64,000 bases of DNA from Ancylobacter dichloromethanicus (GCF_018390645.1 NZ_JAHBGC010000020.1:168862-232861), one strand, 5' to 3'; numbered from the stretch's first letter, positions 36,556-46,602 are shown. Numbers and translations are program-made. The notes: generated by a model from the sequence alone, not told the origin.

Positions 36556-37344
36556 TTATCTGTCATTATATTCGGTTCGAAGTACAAGTTCCTGCAATCT
36601 GTTGACCATGTCGGTGCCGTCTCCCAGTAAAGCGCCGTCCAGCGAGCGGACGGGGCGCAGAAAGCGCACCGAGTTGGTCACGAACACCGCGTCCGCCCCG
36701 GCCAGCGCCTGCGGTGCCAGCGGGCGCTCCTCGACGGCGATCCCGAGCGCGGGCGCGGCCTCGATCACCAGCGCGCGCATGATGCCGGGCAGGCAGCCCT
36801 CGGCCAGCGAGGGGGTGATCAGCCGGCCGGCGATGAGCGCGAAGACGTTGGCGATGGTGGTGCAGGCGACGCGGCCCTTTGTGTTGAGGATCAGCGCGTC
36901 GTCGACCCCCGCCGCCGCCGCCTCGCGCGCGGCGAGGATGTGGTCGAGATAGCCGAGCGTCTTGAGGTTGGTGGTGGGCGAGTATTCGTTGCGCCGGCCG
37001 GTGGCGGTAATCAGCCGCGCCGGTTGGCCGAGCAGGGCGGGGGTCCACGGCGCGGTGGAGACAATGAGCGTCGGCGCGCCGGCGCTGGCCGGCCACAGCC
37101 CGCGCGCGGCCGTTCCCCGCGTCACCGTGGTGCGGATGATGGCCGGCGCCGGGGTGAGCGCGCCGTCGAGGGCGGCCTCGATCGCCCCGGCCCCGATGGC
37201 GATGCCGATCGCCTGCGCCGCCGCGACCAGCCGCGCGACATGGCGGGCGCGGGCGAACACGGCGCCGTCCCGCGCCAGCGCGGTGTCGAACACGCCGTCG
37301 CCGAGGGTGAAGCCGCGATCCTCGCTGCCGACCGTCCCGCTCAC
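36556..37344 (-). CDS. pabC: Aminodeoxychorismate lyase (class IV aminotransferase fold)
   Basis: The 262-residue PLP enzyme would release pyruvate from aminodeoxychorismate to give p-aminobenzoate. [12 protein letters not shown] opens the fold; the PLP Lys is in [58 protein letters not shown] is the family signature region (with Cys-Thr in place of the common Glu-Gly-Thr). The GTG start overlaps the pabA stop by GTGA (37341-37344). A branched-chain or D-amino-acid aminotransferase is the alternative, but the pabBA neighbours decide for PabC. Confidence 0.85.
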   Translation of the reverse strand: MSGTVGSEDRGFTLGDGVFDTALARDGAVFARARHVARLVAAAQAIGIAIGAGAIEAALDGALTPAPAIIRTTVTRGTAARGLWPASAGAPTLIVSTAPWTPALLGQPARLITATGRRNEYSPTTNLKTLGYLDHILAAREAAAAGVDDALILNTKGRVACTTIANVFALIAGRLITPSLAEGCLPGIMRALVIEAAPALGIAVEERPLAPQALAGADAVFVTNSVRFLRPVRSLDGALLGDGTDMVNRLQELVLRTEYNDR

Positions 37345-37919
37345 GCCGCGCTCTCCCGCGCCAGCTCCAGGAAATTCGCCATCAGCTCGTAGCCCTGCCG
37401 GGTCAGCACCGATTCCGGGTGGAACTGCACGCCATAGGTGGGGTGCGCGCGATGGGCGAGGCCCATGATCTCGCCATCCTCGCTCCAGGCGGTGGCCATG
37501 AGCGCTGCGCTCTCGTCCAGTTCCACCGCCAGCGAATGGTAGCGCCCGGCGGGGAAGGGCGAGGGCAGGCGGGCGAAGACATCCGTGCCGGCGTGGCGGA
37601 CCGGCGAGGCGCGCCCGTGCATCGGCTGCTTCGCCCGCACCACCCGCCCGCCAAAGGCCTGGCCGATGCATTGGTGGCCGAGGCAGATGCCGAGAATGGG
37701 CAGCCGGCCCGACAGCGCGCGCACCGCCTCCAGCGAGATGCCGGCCTCGTTGGGCGAGCAGGGTCCCGGCGAGATCACCAGCGCCTGCGGGCGCATCCGC
37801 TCGATCGCGGCGAGGTCCAGCGCGTCGTTGCGGGCGACCGTGACCTCCTCGCCGAGTTCGCCGAGGTAGCGCGCCACGTTGAAGACGAAGCTGTCGTAAT
37901 TGTCGATCAGCAGGATCAT
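37341..37919 (-). CDS. pabA: Aminodeoxychorismate/anthranilate synthase glutamine amidotransferase
   Basis: The 192-residue class I amidotransferase supplies ammonia to PabB. It starts [23 protein letters not shown], has the oxyanion motif [11 protein letters not shown], the nucleophile Cys in [15 protein letters not shown], and the catalytic His-Glu in [12 protein letters not shown]. It overlaps pabB by ATGA (37916-37919) and pabC by GTGA. Such subunits can serve both p-aminobenzoate and tryptophan pathways; here the operon favours folate. Confidence 0.93.
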   Translation of the reverse strand: MILLIDNYDSFVFNVARYLGELGEEVTVARNDALDLAAIERMRPQALVISPGPCSPNEAGISLEAVRALSGRLPILGICLGHQCIGQAFGGRVVRAKQPMHGRASPVRHAGTDVFARLPSPFPAGRYHSLAVELDESAALMATAWSEDGEIMGLAHRAHPTYGVQFHPESVLTRQGYELMANFLELARESAA

Positions 37920-39343
37920 GGCAGCACCTCCGGGGCGAAGGCGCGAAAAAGCCGCTCGGCCTTGGTCAGGCTCTCGGCGTGCTCGGCCGCCGGGTCGGAC
38001 AGGGTGGTGATGCCGCCGCCGACGCCGAAGCTGGCGTTGAACCCGCCCGGTCCCTTCTCCACCGTCACCGTGCGGATGGCGATGTTGAAATCCATCGTGC
38101 CGTCGAAGCCGATATAGCCGATGGAGCCGCAATAGACCCCGCGCGGGCGCCCCTCCAGTTCGCGGATGATCTCCATGGCGCGTATCTTCGGCGCGCCGGT
38201 GATCGAGCCGCCGGGAAAGGAAGCCGCCATCAGGTCGAGCCCGTCGCGACCCTCCTGCAGCGTGCCGGTCACCACCGAGACGAGGTGATGCACATTGGCG
38301 TAGGTCTCCAGCCCGCACAGGCGCGGCACCTTCACCGTGCCCGGCCGGCAGACCCGCGAGAGGTCGTTGCGCAAGAGGTCGACGATCATCACGTTCTCGG
38401 CGCGGTCCTTCTCGCTGGCGGTGAGTTCGCGGCCGCGGAAGGCGTCGAGCGTCGGCTCCACCGAGCGCGGCACCGTGCCCTTGATCGGGCGGGTCTCCAC
38501 CTCGCCGCCCTGAAGCTTCACGAAGCGTTCGGGCGAGGACGAGGCGATGATGCGGTCCTCGCCGGCGATCAGCGCCGCGAAGGTCGCCGGGTTGGCGCGG
38601 CGAAGCCGGTCGTAGAGCGCGAGCGGGTCGAGGCTTCCCGCCATCGCCTCGAAGCGCTGGGTGAAATTGGCCTGGAAGATGTCGCCGGCGCGGATGTAGT
38701 CGATCACCCGCGCCACCGCGCGGCGATAGCCTTCGGCGTCGAAATTCGAGCGCCAGCCCTCCACCGTCACCGGCGGGCCGAGCGGGGCTTCGGGCGCCGC
38801 CAGCCGCGCGCTCGCCTCGGCCAGCCGCTCGCGGGCGCGGCGGGCGCGGCGGGCGGGGGCGCTCTCCGGCCAGCCGGTGGAAATGAGGAAGGCACGCTTG
38901 GCGACGACGTCGAAGGTGGCGACGACGTCGTAGAAGCCGAAATCGACCTCCGGCCCTTCGCCGGGCTCGGGCTGCGGGGTCGGGAAGCGGTCGAACAGGC
39001 GGCCGGCCTCATAGGCGACATAGCCCGCCGCCCCGGCCTGAAAGCCGGCCTCGCCGGGCAGGCGCGGCTGGGCATAGGCCTTGAGCCGCGCGCGCAGGGC
39101 CTCCAGCGGGGCGCCCTCCTCGCGCTCGCCGTTCCAGCGCGGCACGCCGGCCTCGACACGGAAGCGGCCGAACGGCTCGGCCATCACATAGGACCAGCGC
39201 CCGAGCAGGGGGTGGCGCATCGCGCTGTCGAGAAAGGTGAGGCCGGCCACCGGCGCGCCTTCCCGGCGGCCGAGCCGGCGCGCGGCCTGCCACGGGTCCT
39301 GCCAGGCGATTTCGACGACGAGGGGGGGCGGCTCCTGAATCAT
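37916..39343 (-). CDS. pabB: Aminodeoxychorismate synthase component I
   Basis: The 475-residue chorismate-utilising enzyme aminates chorismate to 4-amino-4-deoxychorismate. The C-terminal chorismate-binding domain carries [36 protein letters not shown] (PIKGT is typical of PabB), [16 protein letters not shown], and [20 protein letters not shown]. The start [14 protein letters not shown] is chosen because it leads straight into the N-terminal domain; no ribosome site precedes it. It is first of three overlapping genes pabB-pabA-pabC. Confidence 0.93.
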   Translation of the reverse strand: MIQEPPPLVVEIAWQDPWQAARRLGRREGAPVAGLTFLDSAMRHPLLGRWSYVMAEPFGRFRVEAGVPRWNGEREEGAPLEALRARLKAYAQPRLPGEAGFQAGAAGYVAYEAGRLFDRFPTPQPEPGEGPEVDFGFYDVVATFDVVAKRAFLISTGWPESAPARRARRARERLAEASARLAAPEAPLGPPVTVEGWRSNFDAEGYRRAVARVIDYIRAGDIFQANFTQRFEAMAGSLDPLALYDRLRRANPATFAALIAGEDRIIASSSPERFVKLQGGEVETRPIKGTVPRSVEPTLDAFRGRELTASEKDRAENVMIVDLLRNDLSRVCRPGTVKVPRLCGLETYANVHHLVSVVTGTLQEGRDGLDLMAASFPGGSITGAPKIRAMEIIRELEGRPRGVYCGSIGYIGFDGTMDFNIAIRTVTVEKGPGGFNASFGVGGGITTLSDPAAEHAESLTKAERLFRAFAPEVLP

Positions 39344-39482
39344 GCATGGAATATGGAACGTCGCGGCCCGCCTTCCTAGAGCACCCGCTGACAACCGGGC
39401 CGGCGCCACGCCGTCCGGCGACACGGGCGGCCGGACGGGCTGGCAATCCGAAACGGTACGTCGATCCGAAGCGGTACGGCGC

Positions 39483-39869
39483 TCAGAGGATCGACGAGGG
39501 CGCGCAATAGGTGTCGTGGATATTGCACCCTTCCGCGCCGGTCGCCGCGCATTCCCGTATCGCGCCGTTCTGCGATTGCGCGCGCGAGGTGCCCGAGGCC
39601 AGGCCCAGCCGGTCCCGGCTCGTCGCGCGGGCCAGCGAGACGCACATATTCGCGCCGGACATGGCGACCTCGCAGTCGGTGGCGCCGCCGGTCTGGCACT
39701 CCGACATGGCCTTCGCCCGGACTTCGGCATCCGAACCGCCTTTGGCGAAGCCGACGGTTCCGGTCGATTTGCTGTAGGCGGCGGCCACATAGGTTGCCTC
39801 ATCGGCAAGGGCCTGCCCGCTGAGGGCGAGGGTCAGGGCGATCAGGGCGGCGACAGGTCTAATTCTCAT
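39483..39869 (-). CDS. DUF4189 domain exported protein
   Basis: The 128-residue protein has a signal peptide (PVAALIALTLALSGQALA) and a DUF4189 domain: YVAAAYSKSTGTVGFAKGGSDAEVRAKAMSECQ, then CEVAMSGANMCVSLA and AIRECAATGAEGC, with six or more cysteines likely forming disulfides in the periplasm. Function unknown. GGAGG lies 7 bases before ATG 39869. It is divergent from tctC. Confidence 0.82.
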   Translation of the reverse strand: MRIRPVAALIALTLALSGQALADEATYVAAAYSKSTGTVGFAKGGSDAEVRAKAMSECQTGGATDCEVAMSGANMCVSLARATSRDRLGLASGTSRAQSQNGAIRECAATGAEGCNIHDTYCAPSSIL

Positions 39870-40150
39870 GCGGGGGCCTCCGGCTGGATTTTCCACCGGC
39901 CGCAGGAGTTCGAAAGGGGACCGGCCGGCGGATTATGGCACTCCGGTGTGGCATTTGTCTGTACGCTCCGGACAGGATCGACGCCCGCGCCGCCGCTTCG
40001 GGCGGTGGCGCTCCCGGACGCCTTGGACCAAAGCGTCACTTGACGCCCCGTCATGCGGATGATGGCTTATCGGGTCTCACGACGGCGTTTCGCGAAGGCA
40101 GGCGCGGTCACATAAAAGTACTGCGAAAAATCAGGTCTCGGGAGGGACGC

Positions 40151-41137
40151 ATGACGACACTAAAGGGGGTTGCCGCCGGCCTGGCGGCGCTGGCGCTCGG
40201 CGCCCTGCCGCTCGCGGCCGCGAAGGCGCAGGATTTCCCAAGCCGGCCGGTGACCATGGTCGTACCGTTCGCGGCCGGCGGCCCGACCGACACGGTGGCG
40301 CGCCTCATCGCCGAATCGATGTCGCGCTCGCTCGGCCAGCAGGTGGTGGTCGAGAATGTCGGCGGCGCCGGCGGCACGCGCGGCGCCGGGCAGGTGGCGA
40401 AGGCCACGCCGGACGGCTACACCATTCTTCTCCACCATATCGGGCAGGCGACGGCCGCCACGCTGTATCGCAAGCTGCCCTACAACGTGCTGACCGATTT
40501 CGAGGAGGTCGGCCTCGTCACCGACGTGCCGATGACCGTCATCGGCAAGTCGACGCTGGAGCCCAAGGACGCCGCCGAACTGATCGCCTATGTGAAGGAG
40601 AACAAGGACGCGGTGATCTACGGCAATGCCGGCGTCGGCTCGGCCTCGCATCTGTGCGGCATGCTGTTCATGTCGGCGCTGGGCACGCAGATGACGACGG
40701 TGCCCTATCAGGGAACCGGCCCGGCGATGAATGACCTCGTCGGCGGCCAGATCGACCTGCTGTGCGACCAGACCACCAACACTACCGGCCAGATCAAGGC
40801 CGGCAAGGTGAAGGCCTATGGCGTCACCACCAAGGAGAAGGTGAAGTCGCTTCCCGACATCCCGACCCTCGATGCTTCCGGCATGCCCGGCTTCGAGGTC
40901 GCGGTCTGGCACGGGCTGTACGCGCCCAAGGGCACGCCGAAGGCGGAGATCGACAAGCTGAATGCCGCCCTCGTCACCGCGCTGCAGGACCCCAAGGTCA
41001 TCGCCCGCTTCGCCGATCTCGGCACCGAGCCGGTGGCGCTGGAGCGCGCCACGCCGCAGGTGCACCAGGAGTTCCTCGCGGCGGAAGTCGCCAAGTGGAA
41101 GCCGGTGATCGAGCAGGCCGGCGTGTTCGCCGACTGA
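40151..41137 (+). CDS. tctC: Bug/TctC-type periplasmic carboxylate-binding protein
   Basis: The 328-residue solute-binding protein has a signal peptide ending PLAAAKA and the Bug fold: DFPSRPVTMVVPFAAGGPTDTVARLIAESMSRSLGQQVVVENVGGAGGTRGAGQVAKATPDGYT across the first lobe, then VGSASHLCGMLF, VPYQGTGPAMNDLVGGQIDLLCDQ and LPDIPTLDASGMPGFEVAVWHGLYAPKGTP. It binds a carboxylate for the TctAB transporter encoded next. GGAGG precedes the ATG by 5 bases. Ligand not predictable (citrate and other di/tricarboxylates in relatives). Confidence 0.93.
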   Translation: MTTLKGVAAGLAALALGALPLAAAKAQDFPSRPVTMVVPFAAGGPTDTVARLIAESMSRSLGQQVVVENVGGAGGTRGAGQVAKATPDGYTILLHHIGQATAATLYRKLPYNVLTDFEEVGLVTDVPMTVIGKSTLEPKDAAELIAYVKENKDAVIYGNAGVGSASHLCGMLFMSALGTQMTTVPYQGTGPAMNDLVGGQIDLLCDQTTNTTGQIKAGKVKAYGVTTKEKVKSLPDIPTLDASGMPGFEVAVWHGLYAPKGTPKAEIDKLNAALVTALQDPKVIARFADLGTEPVALERATPQVHQEFLAAEVAKWKPVIEQAGVFAD

Positions 41138-41220
41138 CGACACGCCTCTCCCCTCCCGCCGGCCTGCCGCATCGACGCGGCGGGCCGGCGCCTCCGTTCC
41201 CGCCCGGCGGATAAGGTGCC

Positions 41221-41712
41221 ATGACGCGCTTCGTCAAAAGTCCCAAGGAGGTCGCCAGCGGCCTGCTGCTCGTCTTCCTCGCCGCCTTCTTCGCCTGGCA
41301 GGCGATGGGGCTGCCGATGGGCCGCGCGGTCCGCATGGGGCCGGGCTATTTCCCGATGATCCTCGCCGGTCTCCTCGGTCTGTTCGGCCTCATCGTCCTT
41401 CTCTCCGGTCTTACGCTCCACCCGGTGGAGGACGAGGACGAGACGCAGCGCATCGGCTTCAGCCGCTGGCCATGGGTGCCGCTGGGACTCGTGACGCTCG
41501 CACTGGTTGTGTTCGGCCTCGGCATCCGCCCGCTGGGCCTGGGGCCGTCCATGGGGCTGGCGGTGTTTCTCTCCACCCTGGCGAGCCGGCGCTTCAGGCT
41601 GACCACCGCGCTGCTCTCGTCCTTCATCATGGTGGCCTTTTCCTGGGCCGTGTTCATCAAGGGTCTCGGCCTGCCGCTGCCCATGCTGGGCCCGTGGCTC
41701 GGCGGTTACTGA
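41221..41712 (+). CDS. tctB: Tripartite tricarboxylate transporter small subunit
   Basis: The 163-residue protein has four predicted membrane helices (about 12-30, 40-60, 82-105 and 120-150), as TctB subunits do, with AMGLPMGRAVRMGPGYFPMILAGLLGLFG the conserved N-terminal part. It pairs with TctA to form the membrane complex. It lies between tctC (84-base gap) and tctA (15-base gap). Confidence 0.88.
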   Translation: MTRFVKSPKEVASGLLLVFLAAFFAWQAMGLPMGRAVRMGPGYFPMILAGLLGLFGLIVLLSGLTLHPVEDEDETQRIGFSRWPWVPLGLVTLALVVFGLGIRPLGLGPSMGLAVFLSTLASRRFRLTTALLSSFIMVAFSWAVFIKGLGLPLPMLGPWLGGY

Positions 41713-41727
41713 GCGGGAGCGGGCCAC

Positions 41728-43227
41728 ATGGAAATCTTCGACAATCTCGCCCTCGGCTTCTCCGTCGCCGTCAGCTTCCAGAACATCTTCTACTGCTTCA
41801 TCGGCGTGCTCCTGGGCACGCTGATCGGCGTGCTGCCGGGCCTTGGCCCGGTGCCGACCATCGCCATGCTGCTGCCGATCACCTTCGGCCTGCCGCCGGT
41901 CTCGGCGCTGATCATGCTGTCGGGAATCTATTACGGCGCGCAGTATGGCGGCTCGACCACGGCGATACTGATCAACCTGCCCGGGGAGAGTTCCTCCGTC
42001 GTCACCGCCATCGACGGCTATCAGATGGCCCGCAAGGGCCGCGCCGGGGCGGCGCTCGCCACCGCCGCGCTCGGCTCGTTCTTCGCCGGTTCGGTGGCGA
42101 CCTTCCTGCTCGCCGTGTTCGCCCCGCCGCTGGCCGATCTCGCGCTGAAGTTCGGTCCGCCGGAATATTTCGCCCTGATGGTGCTGGGCCTGGTCGCCTC
42201 CGTGGCGCTCGCCGCCGGCTCGGTGGTGAAGGCGCTGGCGATGGTGGTGCTGGGCATCCTGCTCGGCCTGTCCGGCCAGGACGTCTATACCGGCACGCCG
42301 CGCTTCACCTTCGACATGCTGGAACTCGCCGACGGCATCGCATTCGTGGCGCTGGCCATGGGCGTGTTCGGCATCGGCGAGATCGTCCGCAACCTGGAGG
42401 ATGAGCACACCCGCACCGTCATGGTGCAGAAAGTGAAGGGGCTGCTGCTCTCCAGGGACGACATCAGGCGCATCATCGGTCCCATCCTCCGCGGCACCTT
42501 CATAGGCTCCTTCCTCGGCATCCTTCCGGGAGGCGGGGCGATCCTCTCATCCTTCTCGGCCTATTCGATCGAGAAGAAGATCTCCCGCCACCCGGAGCAG
42601 TTCGGCAAGGGCGCGATCGAGGGCGTGGCGGGGCCGGAGAGCGCCAACAATGCCGGTGCGCAGACTTCGTTCATCCCGATGCTCACCCTCGGCATCCCGT
42701 CCAACCCGGTGATGGCGCTGATGATCGGTGCGCTGATCATTCAGGGCATCGTGCCGGGGCCGAATGTGGTGAACGAACAGCCGACCCTGTTCTGGGGCAT
42801 CATCGCCTCGATGTGGATCGGCAACTTCATGCTGGTGGTGCTGAACTTGCCGCTGATCGGAATCTGGGTGCGGCTGCTCACCGTGCCCTACCATATATTG
42901 TTTCCGCTCATCGTCGGCTTCTGCTGCATCGGCGTCTACAGCGTCAACAATAACGCCATCGACGTTTTCACCATGGCGCTGTTCGGGGTGGTCGGCTACG
43001 TGCTGGTGAAGCTCGACTGCGAGCCGGCGCCGCTGCTGCTCGGCTTCATCATCGGGCCGATGCTGGAGGAGTATCTGCGCCGCGCCATGCTGATTTCGCG
43101 CGGCGACCCGACCGTGTTCTTCACCCGGCCGATCTCGGCGACCATGCTGGGGCTGGCGGTGCTCGCACTGGTGGTGGTGCTGTTGCCCTCGGTGCGCAAG
43201 AAGCGCGAGGAGGCGTTCCAGGAGTAG
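41728..43227 (+). CDS. tctA: Tripartite tricarboxylate transporter large subunit
   Basis: The 499-residue integral membrane protein with about 11-12 helices carries the family motifs [47 protein letters not shown], and the internal repeat [21 protein letters not shown] with [31 protein letters not shown]. It is the sodium- or proton-driven translocating subunit. No tctDE regulators are adjacent. Confidence 0.95.
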   Translation: MEIFDNLALGFSVAVSFQNIFYCFIGVLLGTLIGVLPGLGPVPTIAMLLPITFGLPPVSALIMLSGIYYGAQYGGSTTAILINLPGESSSVVTAIDGYQMARKGRAGAALATAALGSFFAGSVATFLLAVFAPPLADLALKFGPPEYFALMVLGLVASVALAAGSVVKALAMVVLGILLGLSGQDVYTGTPRFTFDMLELADGIAFVALAMGVFGIGEIVRNLEDEHTRTVMVQKVKGLLLSRDDIRRIIGPILRGTFIGSFLGILPGGGAILSSFSAYSIEKKISRHPEQFGKGAIEGVAGPESANNAGAQTSFIPMLTLGIPSNPVMALMIGALIIQGIVPGPNVVNEQPTLFWGIIASMWIGNFMLVVLNLPLIGIWVRLLTVPYHILFPLIVGFCCIGVYSVNNNAIDVFTMALFGVVGYVLVKLDCEPAPLLLGFIIGPMLEEYLRRAMLISRGDPTVFFTRPISATMLGLAVLALVVVLLPSVRKKREEAFQE

Positions 43228-43299
43228 TCTCCCCCGACGTTTGCCATAAGCCGTTTCAGCGATGGGCTGGGGAAAGATCAGGAAGCGGACCCGACCCTA

Positions 43300-43328
43300 T
43301 GGACAGGCCCATAGGCCTCTGCTACACG
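43300..43328 (+). promoter_or_regulatory. Candidate tRNA-Lys promoter
   Basis: TGGACA (43300-43305), a 17-base spacer and TACACG (43323-43328). It would start transcription about 25 bases before the mature tRNA 5' end. Confidence 0.5.
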
Positions 43329-43361
43329 ACCCCCCGTCCGCAAGGCTACGGTCTGCGGCGG

Positions 43362-43437
<76 letters not shown>

Positions 43438-43664
43438 AATTCCGATCCTTCGGAGTTTTGGCGGAAACCCGAGGTGAATATCGCTTCGCCCGGGCTGGAA
43501 TGTGATAGGTAATTCCGGCCCGATGGTCCCCTTCGATGAGGGGCATTTTTTACTCTTACTTTTGTGCCATGACGGTTTCTTGACCGGACGACGCCTGCGC
43601 GTTGCCGCATGAATGTGGTGATCACAGGCGGTCGTGCTCCGGCCGGTCCGCTCGGGGAGGCGAC
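43438..43664. other. Gap after tRNA-Lys
   Basis: No protein gene is supported. It holds the terminator at 43528-43551 and an unusually AT-rich stretch (43546-43585). No duplicated tRNA 3' end marking an integrated element is visible in the following sequence. Confidence 0.5.
43528..43551 (+). terminator. Rho-independent terminator of the tRNA transcript
   Basis: CCCCT-TCGATG-AGGGG followed by CA and TTTTTT. Confidence 0.65.
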
Positions 43665-43877
43665 ATCATCGACCAGTCATCCGTACTTTGTGCCCATTGC
43701 CAGCGCTGCGGGAGGCGGTCCGCGCTAGGGCGTGCCGACGCGTCGGCGCTGGCACCGCCGGCCAATGGAGAAGCGCGGCCGCGCCTGCGCTGCGATATGT
43801 GCGGGGGACGACAGGTCAAGCTGTTCAACGCCAGCGGGCCGGTCGAGATGCTGGCTTTTCTTAACGGCCGGATATGA
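43665..43877 (+). CDS. Small zinc-ribbon-like protein with uncertain, possibly ATC, start
   Basis: The open frame contains LCAHCQRCGRRSALGR and RLRCDMCGGRQVKLFNASG, two C-x2-C pairs fitting a small zinc ribbon. The only standard in-frame start is TTG 43602, with no ribosome site. The strong site GGGGAGG (43654-43660) lies 4 bases before an in-frame ATC (43665), which gives a 70-residue protein beginning (M)IDQSSVLCAHCQRC. Start assignment is speculative; function unknown. Similar CxxC mini-proteins are common in Hyphomicrobiales. Confidence 0.4.
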   Translation: MIDQSSVLCAHCQRCGRRSALGRADASALAPPANGEARPRLRCDMCGGRQVKLFNASGPVEMLAFLNGRI

Positions 43878-43973
43878 GGCGAGGGCCTCCCTGCACACCC
43901 CCCGCGTGCCTTCGAAACGAATGCCGAGTTCGCGCGTTAGGCTTCGCAACAGGCAAACAGGCGAGGCGTTGCG

Positions 43974-44270
43974 ATGGCACATCCGACGAATGAACCCGGG
44001 TCCACCGCGGGAAGACCTTCCGACGAGTCGGCCAACACAGGGTTGTCAAACGATCAGGGGACCCCGCGGCCGGTCGGTGGAATGGGCGCCAAGCCGGCGC
44101 CAGGTCCGACCGGCCATGCGGACGAGCGTACGCGTCTTGTTGATCGCACGCCTGGTTTGGCCAGCGTGCCCGGTGCACTCGCCACGCCGTCGGAGCGCCG
44201 TTATTCCTTTCATGCGCTCATTGCCATGGGCATTCTGGGCTTTACTCTTGGCCGGCTGTTTTCCCGCTGA
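43974..44270 (+). CDS. Small tail-anchored hypothetical protein
   Basis: A 98-residue ORF with a disordered Gly/Pro/Thr-rich first 70 residues and one C-terminal hydrophobic helix (about 78-95, FHALIAMGILGFTLGRLF), consistent with a tail-anchored inner-membrane protein. GCGAGG lies 8 bases before ATG 43974. No recognised family. It precedes the transglutaminase gene on the same strand. Confidence 0.5.
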   Translation: MAHPTNEPGSTAGRPSDESANTGLSNDQGTPRPVGGMGAKPAPGPTGHADERTRLVDRTPGLASVPGALATPSERRYSFHALIAMGILGFTLGRLFSR

Positions 44271-44336
44271 ACCAACTGCCGGCGGCACCGCGCGGGTGGT
44301 GGACGCACCGCCCGCTATTCCGCCTGGGACCCGATC

Positions 44337-45233
44337 ATGCAGACCCTGACCGTCCGACACATCACCCGCTACAGCTATGCCAACCCGGTTACCTTTCACG
44401 CGCATAGGCTCATGCTGCGGCCGCGCGACAGCCATGACCTGCGTCTGGTGGGCGCGGAGATCGCGCTGTCGCCGCATGGTACGATGCGCTGGATCCACGA
44501 CGTGTTCGGCAATTCCGTTGCCATCGTTGAATTCCCGGAGCCGTCGAACGAGCTTGAGATCGAAAGCGTGCTCACGCTGGAGCGGTATGGCCTCGGCGGC
44601 CTCGTCTTCGAAATCGAGGAAAGTGCCAAAACGTACCCGTTCGTTTATTCGCCGGATGACCGCATCGACCTCGGCCGCATGCTGGACCCGCATTACCCCG
44701 ACCCGAACGGCGAATTGGAGGGCTGGGCGAAAGGCTTCGTCGCCGCGCGCCCGACCGACACGATGGCGCTACTGACCGACATCAACAACAGCATCCACCA
44801 GAACTTCAGCTACAATCTGCGCATCGAAGAGGGCACGCAGGCACCGCTCGATACGCTGCATCTCGGCACCGGCTCTTGCCGCGACTTCGCGCTGCTGCTG
44901 ATCGAGACCGCCCGCGCGCTGGGCTTCGGCGCCCGCTTCGTGACCGGCTATCTCTACGATCCGGCACTCGATGGTGACGAGTCCACGGTGGTGGGCGCCG
45001 GCGCCACCCATGCCTGGGCGGATATTTACCTGCCCGGGGCAGGGTGGGTCGAATTCGACCCGACCAATGGCACGATCGCCGCCGACAACCTCATCCGCGT
45101 CGCGGTCACCCGCGATCCCAGCCAGGCGGTGCCGGTGGCGGGTGGCTTTACCGGCATGACCGGCGACTATCTTGGCATGAATGTCGAGGTGTCTGTGCGC
45201 TCGGGGCGGCCGGAGGCGCCTCTGGCAGCCTGA
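44337..45233 (+). CDS. Transglutaminase-like cysteine protease-fold protein
   Basis: The 298-residue protein has the bacterial transglutaminase-like N-terminal domain (about 1-85, LTVRHITRYSYANPVTFHAHRLMLRPR) and the core domain with the triad Cys in LGTGSCRDFALLLIETARALG, His in GAGATHAWADIYLPGAGW, and Asp in VEFDPTNG. Family members are often encoded with circularly permuted ATP-grasp and alpha-E proteins, which are not here. Substrate unknown; it may act as a protease or amidase. A terminator follows at 45269-45292. Confidence 0.9.
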   Translation: MQTLTVRHITRYSYANPVTFHAHRLMLRPRDSHDLRLVGAEIALSPHGTMRWIHDVFGNSVAIVEFPEPSNELEIESVLTLERYGLGGLVFEIEESAKTYPFVYSPDDRIDLGRMLDPHYPDPNGELEGWAKGFVAARPTDTMALLTDINNSIHQNFSYNLRIEEGTQAPLDTLHLGTGSCRDFALLLIETARALGFGARFVTGYLYDPALDGDESTVVGAGATHAWADIYLPGAGWVEFDPTNGTIAADNLIRVAVTRDPSQAVPVAGGFTGMTGDYLGMNVEVSVRSGRPEAPLAA

Positions 45234-45268
45234 GCCGACGAGGCGCGGCGGCAAACGCGTCGATAGGA

Positions 45269-45292
45269 AAGGCCCGCCGGTTGGCGGGCCTT
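45269..45292. terminator. Bidirectional terminator
   Basis: AAGGCCCGCC-GGTT-GGCGGGCCTT is a perfect 10-base stem between the convergent transglutaminase and OYE genes. Confidence 0.8.
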
Positions 45293-45315
45293 CGTGTGTC
45301 TGCGCGGGCGTCCGT

Positions 45316-46413
45316 TCAGGCGTCGGCCTTGTCCAGCGTCGGGTAGTCGATATAGCCCTCGGCACCGCCGCCATAGAGATGGTCGCGGTCGAGTTCGTTG
45401 AAGGCGACGCCGCGGCGCAGGCGCTCCACTGCGTCGGGCGAGGAGACGAACGGCTTGCCGAAGGCGACGAGGTCCGCCTTGCCGCTGGCGACGGCGGCCT
45501 CGGCCAGCGCCTTATCGTAGCCGTTATTGACCATCCAGGTGCCGCTGAAGCGGGTGCGGAGCGCCTCGAAGTCGAAGTCCGGCACGATGTCGCGTGGGCC
45601 ACCGGTGGCACCCTCGATCATGTGCACATAAACCGGGTGCAGGCTCTCCACGACGTCGAGCACATGGTTGAACAAGGGCTGCGGGTCGCTGTCGGTCATG
45701 CCGCTGGCCGGGGTGACGGGAGAAAGCCGCAGGCCGGTGCGCTCCGGCCCGATCTCGGCGGTGACCGCCTGCAGCACCTCCGTCAGGAAGCGGGTGCGGT
45801 TCTCGATCGAGCCGCCATAGGCGTCGGTGCGTCTGTTGGCGCCATCGCGCAGGAACTGGTCGATCAGATAGCCGTTGGCGCCGTGGATCTCCACACCGTC
45901 GAAGCCGGCGAGGAGGGCGTTGGCCGACGCCTTGCGGAAATCGTCGACAATGCCGGGAATCTCCTCCAGCGTCAGGGCCCGCGGCTCGTCGACATTGGCA
46001 TAGCCATTGTTGACATAGGTCTGGGTCTCGGCGCGCACGGCGGAGGGGGCGAGAGGAGCGGCGCCACCCGGCTGCAGCGAGCGGTGGGAGACGCGGCCGA
46101 CATGCCAGAGCTGCACGAAGATGTGGCCGCCGGCGGCGTGGACGGCGTCGGTGATCTTCCTCCAGCCCTCGATCTGCGCCTCAGTGAAGAGCCCGGGCGT
46201 GTCCTGATAGCCCTGGGCGGTGGCGGAGATCTGTGTGGCTTCGGTGATGATCAGCCCGGCGCTGGCGCGCTGGCGATAATACTCGACCGCGAGCGGCGAG
46301 GGGACGAGGCCGGCGCCGGCGCGATTGCGCGTCAGCGGGGCCATGACGATACGGCTGGACAGAGTGATTCCGCCGAGACGATAGGAATCGAAGAGGGACT
46401 TTATGGCCGCCAA
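45316..46413 (-). CDS. Old Yellow Enzyme-family alkene reductase (NemA-like)
   Basis: The 365-residue FMN TIM-barrel enzyme reduces activated C=C bonds or nitro-esters with NAD(P)H. LSSRIVMAPLTRNRAGAGLVPSPLAVEYYRQRASAGLIITEAT is the FMN-binding start; FVQLWHVGRVSH and GVEIHGANGYLIDQFL carry substrate-site residues (His-Gly-Ala-Asn), and RTDAYGGSIENRTRF the following signature. The TTG at 46413 is preferred: AGGAG stands 6 bases upstream and the N-terminus then matches relatives. No regulator is adjacent. Confidence 0.9.
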   Translation of the reverse strand: MAAIKSLFDSYRLGGITLSSRIVMAPLTRNRAGAGLVPSPLAVEYYRQRASAGLIITEATQISATAQGYQDTPGLFTEAQIEGWRKITDAVHAAGGHIFVQLWHVGRVSHRSLQPGGAAPLAPSAVRAETQTYVNNGYANVDEPRALTLEEIPGIVDDFRKASANALLAGFDGVEIHGANGYLIDQFLRDGANRRTDAYGGSIENRTRFLTEVLQAVTAEIGPERTGLRLSPVTPASGMTDSDPQPLFNHVLDVVESLHPVYVHMIEGATGGPRDIVPDFDFEALRTRFSGTWMVNNGYDKALAEAAVASGKADLVAFGKPFVSSPDAVERLRRGVAFNELDRDHLYGGGAEGYIDYPTLDKADA

Positions 46414-46602
46414 GATGCGCTCCTGTCCGTTGGGGGGCCCGTATCTCAATACGGGGGTCGAAGCGCACTTAAGAGCGGCACGGGCCGGTTCCAAGGGGTA
46501 AGGCACGGCGATTGCGCTTTCGCCTCCTGATGCGCCTGACCGCTAGGAGATGCGGCCCGCCATCGGCTAGAAGGGGTGGCCGGGCAAACGGGACCTTTCC
46601 GC

